Below, piece by piece: positions 9,920-17,651 of a DNA stretch of 64,000 bases. Both the position numbers and the translations under genes were made by a program. Below the pieces are notes generated by a model. The model was not told the DNA's origin, ran no database searches, and saw only the letters and a list, made by a program, of their open reading frames with translations. Source of the stretch: Hyphomicrobiales bacterium (GTDB lineage Bacteria > Pseudomonadota > Alphaproteobacteria > Rhizobiales > Rhizobiaceae); contig UCKU01000022.1 in NCBI GenBank assembly GCA_900473185.1, positions 1 to 64,000 on the forward strand, given 5' to 3'. Every line of letters starts with the position of its first letter. Position 1 is the first letter of the stretch.

Positions 9920-10446
9920 ATGGGGCAGGGCAGATGCTGACGAAGCAGAAAAGTGTAGTCGCGATGGTGATCGCCGCGCTTTCTTACGCGCCGGTTTCGG
10001 CCATTGCCGCGGAGTGCAAGCAAGGCAAGGCGATCTACGCCGATCGCGATGGTGCCTATGAGCTGCGCTTTTCGCCGATTACCTCCGAGGCCATGACTTC
10101 GACCCATCAGTTCAGGCTCAGCGCGCTCAAGACTTCAGTCGTCATGGATGGTTATGTCATGTCCTCGGACGATCCGGAGCGCACCATGGGCATGGTCCTG
10201 TTCAACTGCCCGGATGGCGACGTCACGGGTGCCGATCTCGATGCCTGCACGGTCTGGCAGGGCTTCGTCTATCGCGCAAATGCCGATGGCGGGCTCGATA
10301 ACCTGCAGTCCGGCGACGGCCCGGCAGCCGAAAAGATCGTCTTTCCCGGCCTCGGCCCAGCGATCCGCCAGTCTTCCGCCTGGGGTGACGGTAAGGCGAC
10401 CGTCGCTCCCTGGGACGTCCTCGACTTCAAGGGATGTGCACAATGA
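9916..10446 (+). CDS. Secreted hypothetical protein
   Basis: 176 residues (170 from the alternative ATG 9934, which has a G-rich ribosome site). It has a signal peptide with core VVAMVIAALSYAPVSAIAA and cleavage near AIAAEC. The mature part carries four cysteines (ECKQG, LFNCPDG, DACTVW, FKGCAQ), consistent with two disulfides in the periplasm. I do not recognise a family. It overlaps the DUF4241 gene by 4 bp upstream and the SDR gene by 4 bp downstream, so the three form a translationally coupled set inside the TCA operon. Confidence 0.65.
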   Translation: MNGAGQMLTKQKSVVAMVIAALSYAPVSAIAAECKQGKAIYADRDGAYELRFSPITSEAMTSTHQFRLSALKTSVVMDGYVMSSDDPERTMGMVLFNCPDGDVTGADLDACTVWQGFVYRANADGGLDNLQSGDGPAAEKIVFPGLGPAIRQSSAWGDGKATVAPWDVLDFKGCAQ

Positions 10447-11195
10447 CCGACAGTCCCGTTCTTCTCGTTACCGGTGGCAGCCGTGGCATAGGTGCTGCGG
10501 CCTGCCTGGCTGCCGCGCGTCACGGCTGGCGTGTTGCAGTGAACTATGCCTCGAATGAAGAGGCGGCAAATGCCGTCGTTTCCGAGATCAAGAAGGCTGG
10601 CGGTGATGCGATCACAATCAAGGGTGATGTCGGCAATGCCGCCGATATCGTCTCGATGTTCGAGGCGGTCGACAGGCATTTCGGGCGGCTGGATGGGCTG
10701 GTGAACAATGCCGGTATCGTCGATTACATCGCGCGTGTCGATGAAATGTCGGCCGAGCGTCTCGAACGCATGATGCGGATCAATGTAACGGGTTCGATTC
10801 TTTGCGCCGGCGAGGCAGTGCGGCGCATGTCCACCCGGTACGGCGGACAGGGTGGCGCGATCGTCAATATCTCCTCCATGGCGGCGGTGATTGGCGGGCC
10901 GGCACAATATGTCGACTATGCCGCATCGAAGGCAGCTATCGATACCCTCACGATCGGACTTTCGAAGGAGGTCGCGGCCGAGGGTATCAGGGTGAATGCG
11001 ATCCGGCCCGGCATCATCGAAACGGATATTCATGCCTCCGGCGGGCAGCCGGACAGGCCGAAAGAAATGGCTTCGTCGATCCCGATGAAGCGAACCGGAC
11101 AGGCGGAAGAGGTGGCCGATGCGATCGTCTATCTGCTTTCGCCTTCGGCATCTTACATAACAGGCGCGATCCTCAATGTGAGCGGCGGGCGCTAG
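10443..11195 (+). CDS. SDR-family oxidoreductase
   Basis: 250 residues from ATG 10443, which overlaps the upstream stop (ATGA). It is a classical short-chain dehydrogenase: cofactor motif TGGSRGIG at the N-terminus, NNAG in the middle (LDGLVNNAGIV), catalytic S and YAASK (QYVDYAASKAAIDTL), and C-terminal PGIIETD and ITGAILNVSGGR. The arginine after the glycine motif and the NYASNEE segment suggest NADP. It resembles glucose- or 3-oxoacyl-type SDRs, but the substrate cannot be told. It lies 24 bp upstream of lpdA. Confidence 0.85.
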   Translation: MTDSPVLLVTGGSRGIGAAACLAAARHGWRVAVNYASNEEAANAVVSEIKKAGGDAITIKGDVGNAADIVSMFEAVDRHFGRLDGLVNNAGIVDYIARVDEMSAERLERMMRINVTGSILCAGEAVRRMSTRYGGQGGAIVNISSMAAVIGGPAQYVDYAASKAAIDTLTIGLSKEVAAEGIRVNAIRPGIIETDIHASGGQPDRPKEMASSIPMKRTGQAEEVADAIVYLLSPSASYITGAILNVSGGR

Positions 11196-11219
11196 TCAAT
11201 AACGTAAAGGGAAAAAGCA

Positions 11220-12623
11220 ATGTCCTATGATGTGATTGTTATCGGAACCGGCCCTGGCGGCTATGTCGCGGCAATCAAGGCTGCGCAGCTCGGCCTCAAG
11301 GTCGCCGTCGTCGAGAAGCGCGCCACTTACGGCGGCACCTGCCTGAATGTCGGCTGCATTCCCTCCAAGGCGCTGCTGCATGCTTCTGAGATGTTCCATG
11401 CAACGCATCATATGGAAGAGCTCGGCATCGAGGTTGCTGCTCCGAAGCTCAATCTCGACAAGATGCTGGCGCACAAGGATGCGACGGTAAAGTCGAACGT
11501 CGACGGCGTTGCCTTCCTCTTCAAGAAGAACAAGATCGATGCCTTCCACGGCACCGGCAAGATCGTCTCCGCCGGCAAGGTCTCGGTCACCGCCGAAGAC
11601 GGCACGGTTCAGGAAATCGAAGGCAAGAACGTCGTCATTGCCACGGGTTCCGACGTCGCCGGCATTCCGGGCGTGAAGGTCGATATCGATGAGAAGATCG
11701 TCGTATCCTCTACCGGCGCCATTGCGCTGGAAAAGGTGCCGGAAACCATGATCGTCGTCGGTGGCGGTGTGATCGGCCTCGAGCTCGGCTCGGTCTGGTC
11801 GCGCCTCGGCGCCAAGGTCACCGTTATCGAATTTCTCGACAAGATCCTCGGTGCGATGGATGCCGATGTCTCAAAGCAGTTCCAGCGCATGCTCGGCAAG
11901 CAGGGCATCGACATCAAGCTGAGCTCCAAGGTGACCGGCGTCGAGAAGGGCGACAAGGGCGCCAAGGTGACGTTTGAGCCAGTGGCGGGTGGTGCTGCGC
12001 AGACGCTTGAAGCCGATGTCGTCCTGATTTCCACGGGCCGCGTTCCCTACACGGCAGGCCTTGGTCTCGAAGAAGCGGGCGTCAAGCTCGACAATCGCGG
12101 TCGCGTTGAAATCGACAGCCACTTCAAGACCAATGTCGAGGGTATCTATGCGATTGGCGACGTGGTGACAGGCCCGATGCTGGCGCACAAGGCCGAAGAC
12201 GAGGGCGTCGCGCTCGCCGAAATCCTCGCGGGCCAGCACGGCCATGTGAACTATGACGTCATCCCGAGCGTCGTCTACACGCAGCCGGAGGTCGCCTCCG
12301 TCGGCAAGACCGAGGAAGAGCTGAAGGCCGCCGGTGTCGCTTACAAGGTGGGCAAGTTCCCGTTCACGGCAAACGGCCGCGCTCGCGCGATGCTGGCGAC
12401 CGAAGGTTTCGTGAAGATCTTGTCCGACAAGGAAACCGACCGGGTGCTCGGCGGCCATATCGTCGGCTTCGGCGCCGGCGAGATGATCCACGAGATTGCC
12501 GTGCTGATGGAATTCGGTGGTTCGGCAGAAGACCTCGGCCGTACCTGCCATGCGCATCCGACCATGTCGGAAGCCGTGAAGGAGGCAGCGCTGGCCGCCT
12601 TCTTCAAGCCGATCCATATGTAA
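11220..12623 (+). CDS. lpdA: Dihydrolipoamide dehydrogenase (E3)
   Basis: 467 residues. A flavoprotein disulfide reductase that reoxidises lipoyl-SucB with NAD. FAD motif GTGPGGYVAA at residues 9-18; redox-active disulfide C41/C46 in GGTCLNVGCIPSK; NAD motif VGGGVIGLELGS; second FAD stretch YAIGDVV; and the C-terminal catalytic His/Glu pair in CHAHPTMSEA. As the E3 of this operon it most likely serves the 2-oxoglutarate dehydrogenase complex. The start has AAAGGGAAAAAG upstream, and a Rho-independent terminator ends the operon 28 bp after the stop. Confidence 0.96.
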   Translation: MSYDVIVIGTGPGGYVAAIKAAQLGLKVAVVEKRATYGGTCLNVGCIPSKALLHASEMFHATHHMEELGIEVAAPKLNLDKMLAHKDATVKSNVDGVAFLFKKNKIDAFHGTGKIVSAGKVSVTAEDGTVQEIEGKNVVIATGSDVAGIPGVKVDIDEKIVVSSTGAIALEKVPETMIVVGGGVIGLELGSVWSRLGAKVTVIEFLDKILGAMDADVSKQFQRMLGKQGIDIKLSSKVTGVEKGDKGAKVTFEPVAGGAAQTLEADVVLISTGRVPYTAGLGLEEAGVKLDNRGRVEIDSHFKTNVEGIYAIGDVVTGPMLAHKAEDEGVALAEILAGQHGHVNYDVIPSVVYTQPEVASVGKTEEELKAAGVAYKVGKFPFTANGRARAMLATEGFVKILSDKETDRVLGGHIVGFGAGEMIHEIAVLMEFGGSAEDLGRTCHAHPTMSEAVKEAALAAFFKPIHM

Positions 12624-12650
12624 GATTAAATATCAGCAATCATTCATAAT

Positions 12651-12680
12651 GCCGCTTGCCTTCGGGCAGGCGGCGTTTTT
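12651..12680 (+). terminator. Rho-independent terminator after lpdA
   Basis: Stem GCCGCTTGCC / GGCAGGCGGC (one mismatch) with tetraloop TTCG, followed by GTTTTTATTT. It closes the mdh-to-lpdA block. Confidence 0.85.
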
Positions 12681-12725
12681 ATTTGGTGGGCAAGTTTCGC
12701 TAACCATTTGACGAAAGCCAAGAAA

Positions 12726-13226
12726 ATGAATGATCGCGTCGTTTCCGGCTACAGCCTATCCCAGCGTTTCCTTCACTGGGCGACCGTGCTCCTGGTCCTC
12801 TTCAACCTTCTTCTGCCCGATGGCATGAATGCCTGGTATCGGCTTGTCCGCCATGGCGGCACGCCATCGCCGGAACAGATCGCTTCGGCCAATATCCACG
12901 CCTATGTCGGTATCGCAATTCTGCTTATGACGATCCTGAGGTTCGGCCTGCGCTTCGTGCAGGGCGTACCGCCTGAAGCCGCAGACGAGCCGGCGATCTT
13001 TCGGCTCGCTGCACGGCTGGCGCATGCGAGCCTCTATCTGCTGCTGCTTGCCCTGCCGGCTTCAGGCATTGCAGTCTATTATTTTGGTGTGGAAGCACTG
13101 GGCGCGTTGCATGCCGACGTCCTGAAGCTCATCCTCTGGATCGTCATTGTCGCGCATGTCTTTGGTGCGCTGGTCCACCAGTTCTATTGGAAGACAGATG
13201 TATTGCGGCGCATGACCTTGGGCTGA
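12726..13226 (+). CDS. Cytochrome b561-type membrane protein
   Basis: 166 residues from ATG 12726; a TTG at 12708 would add six residues. It has four hydrophobic segments: ATVLLVLFNLLL, VGIAILLMTILRFGL, ASLYLLLLALPASGIAVYYFGV and LILWIVIVAHVFGALVHQFYW. Haem-ligand histidines fit the b561 family (SQRFLHWATV, ANIHAYVG, AHASLY, AHVFGALVHQFYWKTDVLRRM). Such proteins move electrons in the inner membrane; the partner is unknown. It stands alone after the lpdA terminator and converges with the TraB/GumN gene, with 12 bp between. Confidence 0.85.
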   Translation: MNDRVVSGYSLSQRFLHWATVLLVLFNLLLPDGMNAWYRLVRHGGTPSPEQIASANIHAYVGIAILLMTILRFGLRFVQGVPPEAADEPAIFRLAARLAHASLYLLLLALPASGIAVYYFGVEALGALHADVLKLILWIVIVAHVFGALVHQFYWKTDVLRRMTLG

Positions 13227-13238
13227 GAAGGACGACGG

Positions 13239-14315
13239 TCAGTTGACCGCCGTGACCGTGAAGCCCTGCTGACGCAGCAGTTCGATGACACCATCCTTGC
13301 CGGGGAGGTGCAGGGCACCGACGGCCATGAAGACGTTGCCATTGGCGAGGATGGGGGCGGCGCGTTCGGCCATCACCTTGTTGCGGTCGAGGATGATGCG
13401 CTGTTCGAAGGCGGCGTAATCGCTGTCCTCGTCGCTGCCTTCCGGCGATACGGTCTTCAGCATCGGCATGGTCATGCCGATATCACCGGAGAGATAGACG
13501 TCTGTCATGGTTTCGACAACGTCGTTCATCTTGGCTCCGAGTTCCAAGGTTTCGATCAGCGACTTCAGATGAAATTCGATCGGCAGTTCGGCCATGGCCT
13601 GCAGCTGCTCAGCCAGGGTTTCCAGTCCTTTGACCTGCTTGCCTTCAGCGGCCGCGTCGGCAGCGATCTTCTGGTCGAGGAACTGCACTCCCTTGGCCTT
13701 GCGGGCGATCTCGCAGGCGGGAAGTGCAACGGCGCTCGCGATCATCCAGGGGCGCATGCGCGAAACGGCGGAGAGCGGGATGCCGCGCTGCTTCAGCCCG
13801 GCTTCGAGGCGGGTATAGTCCTCAGGCGAAAGAAGCTTTTCGATGGTCGTGCCGTCCGTGAACATCATCAGGTCCGGCCTCATCAGAAGTGATGCAGTGG
13901 CCTTCTTCTCATCGAGGATTTCGTCGGACTCGATGACGATCGTATCGGCACCGTCGTGGGCTTCCTGCGCGCGGGGCGGCAGGTTCAAGACACGTGGATC
14001 GGTGACATGCATGGTGCCGAGCAGCCAGGACGTCTTGAGGCCGGGTTTTTCGATCTTCCAGAAAATGCCTTTGCCGTTCGGTGTGGCATCTGCCTCTTTC
14101 ACCGCTTCGGCATACCGGCCCGGTTCGTTCTGCTGCAGCTCCGTGAGCAGGTTCTTTCCGGTACAGCTGTCCTCGGCGGCATCGGCCGGCGTGACGGAAA
14201 AGACGACAGCGAGCAATGCGGCGGCAAGCAGCATGTGAAAGGCGGCGATCAGCCAGAGCAGGATATTGCCCGGCTGCGCGATATGGAAAATGCGGTGGCC
14301 GATGGAGATCGTCAT
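13239..14315 (-). CDS. TraB/GumN family protein
   Basis: 358 residues. It has an N-terminal hydrophobic signal/anchor (ILLWLIAAFHMLLAAALLAVVFSV) followed by ADAAED, so an exported domain. The TraB/GumN fold is indicated by the GxxH motif in SWLLGTMHVTDPR, the acidic IVIESDEI strand and the C-terminal FMAVGALHLPGKDGVIELLRQQGF with its second histidine. The family is related to the Tiki/EreA superfamily of putative metalloproteases; the natural substrate here is unknown. It is monocistronic, convergent with the cytochrome b561 gene and 87 bp from xerC. Confidence 0.85.
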   Translation of the reverse strand: MTISIGHRIFHIAQPGNILLWLIAAFHMLLAAALLAVVFSVTPADAAEDSCTGKNLLTELQQNEPGRYAEAVKEADATPNGKGIFWKIEKPGLKTSWLLGTMHVTDPRVLNLPPRAQEAHDGADTIVIESDEILDEKKATASLLMRPDLMMFTDGTTIEKLLSPEDYTRLEAGLKQRGIPLSAVSRMRPWMIASAVALPACEIARKAKGVQFLDQKIAADAAAEGKQVKGLETLAEQLQAMAELPIEFHLKSLIETLELGAKMNDVVETMTDVYLSGDIGMTMPMLKTVSPEGSDEDSDYAAFEQRIILDRNKVMAERAAPILANGNVFMAVGALHLPGKDGVIELLRQQGFTVTAVN

Positions 14316-14402
14316 GATGGTAATCCGGTCACATGTGCTTCAAGCCTCATGCTCTACGCCGGGCTTGCGCATATTCCTTTAAGAGACAGCGTTAACGAAG
14401 GC

Positions 14403-15338
14403 TTACGCGCGCGGATGCGCCCTATCATACACCTCCAGAAGCCTTGATGCATCGACGCCGGTATAGACCTGTGTGGTGGAAAGGCTGGCATGGCCGAGCA
14501 ACTCCTGAATGGTGCGCAGGTCGCCGCCGCCGGCCAGCAGATGCGTGGCGAAGGAGTGGCGCAGCGCATGCGGGGTTGCCGTTTCCGGCAGGCCGAAGGC
14601 ACTGCGCAATTTCTGCATGGCGCGCTGGATGATGGCAGGCTGCAGCTTACCGCTGCGGGCGCCGCGAAAGAGCGGCTCGCCTTCGGCAAGATGAAAGGGG
14701 CAGAGCGCTCGGTATTTCTCGACGGCTTCGGAAACGATGGGCAACAACGGCACGAGGCGCGTCTTGTTGCCTTTACCGGTGATGCGGAGCGTGGTGGTGC
14801 CGGTCCTGATATCGGCGGGCGTCAGGTCGAGCGCTTCGGAAATGCGCAGGCCGCAACCATAAAGCAGGGTCATGACGGCGGCATCGCGCGCGGCAATCCA
14901 TGGCTCGTCATGGAGCTGGGCTTCGTTGCTGACAACGGTGATGGCCTGCCTGTCCGACAGAAGCTTCGGAAGAGATTTCGGTTGCTTCGGGGATCGCACG
15001 GCGCCGGCGCCTGCCGCATTCACGAGGCCCTTCTTTTCAAGGTGACGCAGAAAGGAGCGAATGCCGGCGAGATTGCGGGCAACCGAGCGGGCGCCGGAGC
15101 CCTCCTTGCGGCGGGCCGCCAGAAAGGCGCGGAAGTCTGCCGGGCGCAGCGTTTCGACATCGCGCAGCGTCGTCGGGCCACCGAGATGACTGGTCATGAA
15201 GGTCAGGAACTGACGCGTGTCGCGCTCATAGGCATCGAGCGTGTGTTCGGAAAGGCGGCGCTCCCGGGCGAGGTTTTCGAGCCAGGCGCTGCGTTCCGTC
15301 ATAAGGTGCGGATCGGCGATGATCAGGAGTTCATTCAC
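14403..15338 (-). CDS. xerC: Tyrosine recombinase XerC
   Basis: 311 residues from a GTG at 15338; ATG 15302 (299 residues) is an alternative, and the frame stays open to a TTG at 15374. It has an N-terminal SAM-like core-binding domain (ENLARERRLSEHTLDAYERD, GIRSFLRHLEKKG) and a catalytic domain with the complete set: R in CGLRISEAL, K in GKGNKTR, H-x-x-R in HALRHSFATHLL, H in GHASLSTTQ, and nucleophile Y in VYTGVDASRL. It resolves chromosome dimers at dif with XerD. No mobile element surrounds it, which supports the housekeeping role. It is divergent from the acyltransferase gene. Confidence 0.92.
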   Translation of the reverse strand: MNELLIIADPHLMTERSAWLENLARERRLSEHTLDAYERDTRQFLTFMTSHLGGPTTLRDVETLRPADFRAFLAARRKEGSGARSVARNLAGIRSFLRHLEKKGLVNAAGAGAVRSPKQPKSLPKLLSDRQAITVVSNEAQLHDEPWIAARDAAVMTLLYGCGLRISEALDLTPADIRTGTTTLRITGKGNKTRLVPLLPIVSEAVEKYRALCPFHLAEGEPLFRGARSGKLQPAIIQRAMQKLRSAFGLPETATPHALRHSFATHLLAGGGDLRTIQELLGHASLSTTQVYTGVDASRLLEVYDRAHPRA

Positions 15339-15481
15339 GGTTTTGGCTCTTGAATTTGCTTTCGGTGACGCCAATTTTGAAACAGTGGCGTTATGGAATT
15401 GCTAATGCTTGCCAAGCCCTTGTCATGTATCGATCATAATTCATTGAGATAGCTTATAGCTTCCGTAAAACAGGAATTTTC

Positions 15482-16426
15482 ATGGCACGGCGCGATTCCA
15501 TGACGGCCTTTGGACAGCTCGCGGAAGCGATTGCCCTGGTTTCACACGGAAAGCCCGGCCATATCGTCGATACGCTGATTGCCGAGCGCGGACAGAAGAT
15601 CGTCCGCCATCCTCTGTGGCCGCTCATGCGGCCGTTTCTCTATACGCTGCTGCGCTACAACAAGGCGATCGAATTCGCCAATGACGTTGCCAACATGCCG
15701 GGCTTCCAGTCGTTCGAATATATGAGCAACCTGCTGAAGCTCGATATCAACGTCACCAATGCCGAGCGCATTCCAGCATCCGGCGGTTTCATTCTCGTCA
15801 GCAATCATCCGACCGGCATTGCAGATGGTGTGGCGGTGTTCGATCTCCTGAAGACGCGCCGGTCGGACATGATGTTCTTCGCCAACCGGGATGCGGTACG
15901 CGTCAATCCGCGCTTTGCAGAAATGATCATCCCGGTCGAATGGCGCGAAGAATTCAAGAGCAAGCTCAAGGCGCGCGAGACGCTGCAGCTCACCAACCAT
16001 GCGGTGAAGGAGGGTAAGGCGACCGTGCTGTTCCCCTCCGGTCGCATCGCCTATTGGGCAAATGGGCGATTGAACGAGCGGCCGTGGAAAACCTCTGCCG
16101 TCGGCCTTGCCCGTAAATACGGTCTGCCGATCCTCCCCGTTCACATGACGGCGCGCAATTCCGGGCTTTTCTACTGGTTTGCCAAATGGTCGACCGAATT
16201 GCGTGACATGACGGTCTTCTATGAACTTCTGAACAAGAAGGGCGACCGTTTCGATTTCGTCATCGGCAATCTCATTCCCGCCGAAGAGCTCGACGGCGAT
16301 CTGAACGAGGTGACGAAGGCGCTCGAAAGGCACACGGTCTATGACATGGCTGTTGATGGCGACTCACGCTTCGTGCCTGTGTCCCGGCAACTGGTGCCGG
16401 AGCCTGTCGCGGCCCATTCTTTTTAG
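15482..16426 (+). CDS. PlsC-like lysophospholipid acyltransferase
   Basis: 314 residues. The acyltransferase core begins after about residue 85: ILVSNHPTGIADGVAVFDLL carries the catalytic H with the acid six residues on (HX5D rather than HX4D), as in hemolysin-like members of the family. It continues with MFFANRDAVRVNPRF, TVLFPSGRIAYWANGRL (the FPSG substrate motif) and ILPVHMTARNSG. No transmembrane helix is certain, so it is probably peripheral at the inner membrane. It probably acylates a lysolipid or an ornithine/amino lipid; the substrate is not determined. The start is preceded by ACAGGAATTTTC. The RecF-like ATPase gene follows after 25 bp. Confidence 0.82.
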   Translation: MARRDSMTAFGQLAEAIALVSHGKPGHIVDTLIAERGQKIVRHPLWPLMRPFLYTLLRYNKAIEFANDVANMPGFQSFEYMSNLLKLDINVTNAERIPASGGFILVSNHPTGIADGVAVFDLLKTRRSDMMFFANRDAVRVNPRFAEMIIPVEWREEFKSKLKARETLQLTNHAVKEGKATVLFPSGRIAYWANGRLNERPWKTSAVGLARKYGLPILPVHMTARNSGLFYWFAKWSTELRDMTVFYELLNKKGDRFDFVIGNLIPAEELDGDLNEVTKALERHTVYDMAVDGDSRFVPVSRQLVPEPVAAHSF

Positions 16427-16451
16427 CGTTGCTTTGCGCTAAAGCGGAGAC

Positions 16452-17597
16452 ATGCGTCTTCGCTCCATGTTTGCCAAGAATTACCGGTCACTGCGCTCGA
16501 TCCGCATGGATCTGGCGGATACGACGCTGTTTCTCGGCGAGAATGGCGCTGGCAAGTCCAATCTCTATCGTGCGCTGCAGCTTGTGCAGGCAGCGGTCCG
16601 CGGGCGGCTGGCCTATGAACTTGCTGCCGAAGGCGGAATGCTCTCGGCTCTCTGGTCCGGGCCACGACGCACATCCGATGGGCCAGCTCGAATCCGCCTG
16701 GAAGTCGAGATCATCGACGAGGAGCGCGCAGTCACGTTCCGATATCACGTCGAAGCAGGACTGAGACCGCCTACGGCAGCGGCCGGCTTTGCGCTGGAGC
16801 CGCAGATCAAAGCTGAAGAGCTTTCCGTCGAAACCGGCCGCCGTGCGGTGACGATGATGAAGCGGGCAGGTCTGGGCATCTCCGTTCGCGATAGTGCTGG
16901 GCGTATGCAGGACTATCCAGACGAGGCGCTGACATCGGAAACGGCGATCGCCCTGCTCGGCGATGCCGGCCATTTCCCCGAGGTTGCCGCCTTCCGTCGC
17001 ATCGTCAACAATTGGCGCTTCTTCCATGGTTTTCGCACTGACAGGGCTTCTCCGCTCCGCCATCCCTGCCTTGCCGTGACCAGTCCCATTCTGGATGAGG
17101 ATGGTGCCAATCTCGCCGCCGTCTTTGCGACGCTCGCCCATACGCGGCAGGATACGGTCGAGCTCGATCGCATCCTGGCGTCGGCGCTCGGTGGCGCGGG
17201 ACTTGTCGTGCCTGAGCCGGGCGAGACGGCGGAGTTCGGCCTGATGCTGCCGGATTTCCCGCACCGCGTCTTTCATCCGCGCGAGCTGTCTGACGGGCAG
17301 ATCCGCTTTCTCGGCCTTGCGGCTGCACTGCTCTCCTACAGGCTGCCGGCGCTCATCGCCCTGAACGAGCCGGAGGCCAGCCTGCATCCCGATATGCTGG
17401 TGCCGCTCGCCGATATGATCGCCGAAGCGTCAAAGAGCAGCCAGGTCTGGATCGTCACCCATTCGGTGCAACTGGCCGAGGCGGTGCGCGAACGCTGCGG
17501 CGTTCGTCCGCGAAAGGTTATCCGTGAGAATGGCGCCACGTGGATCGAAGGCATGCGGCTGACGGGAACGATCGCTGGTGAAGACGATGATGATTGA
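16452..17597 (+). CDS. Orphan RecF/OLD-like AAA ATPase
   Basis: 381 residues. An SMC/RecF-style ATPase with an N-terminal FAKNYRSLRSIRMDL lead strand, Walker A GENGAGKSN (about residues 29-37), ABC-like signature LSDGQIRFLGLAAALLS, Walker B-type LIALNEPEASLHPDML and an H-loop in WIVTHSVQLAEAV. There is no TOPRIM nuclease domain after the ATPase, unlike OLD nucleases, and the acidic tail ends EDDDD. It matches the general group of predicted ATPases of unknown target; a DNA-maintenance role is possible because priA follows 54 bp downstream. No partner nuclease gene is nearby. Confidence 0.82.
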   Translation: MRLRSMFAKNYRSLRSIRMDLADTTLFLGENGAGKSNLYRALQLVQAAVRGRLAYELAAEGGMLSALWSGPRRTSDGPARIRLEVEIIDEERAVTFRYHVEAGLRPPTAAAGFALEPQIKAEELSVETGRRAVTMMKRAGLGISVRDSAGRMQDYPDEALTSETAIALLGDAGHFPEVAAFRRIVNNWRFFHGFRTDRASPLRHPCLAVTSPILDEDGANLAAVFATLAHTRQDTVELDRILASALGGAGLVVPEPGETAEFGLMLPDFPHRVFHPRELSDGQIRFLGLAAALLSYRLPALIALNEPEASLHPDMLVPLADMIAEASKSSQVWIVTHSVQLAEAVRERCGVRPRKVIRENGATWIEGMRLTGTIAGEDDDD

Positions 17598-17651
17598 CCC
17601 TCATTGTCGGCGGGTTCCAATTTACGGCCGTTGCGGGCATGGTCTGCCGCG

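Noticed and set aside
13227..13260. Possible terminator (CGGTCA/TGACCG) between cytochrome b561 and the TraB/GumN gene.
   Set aside because: Only 6-bp arms with a 2-base centre, mostly inside the coding end, and no T-run.
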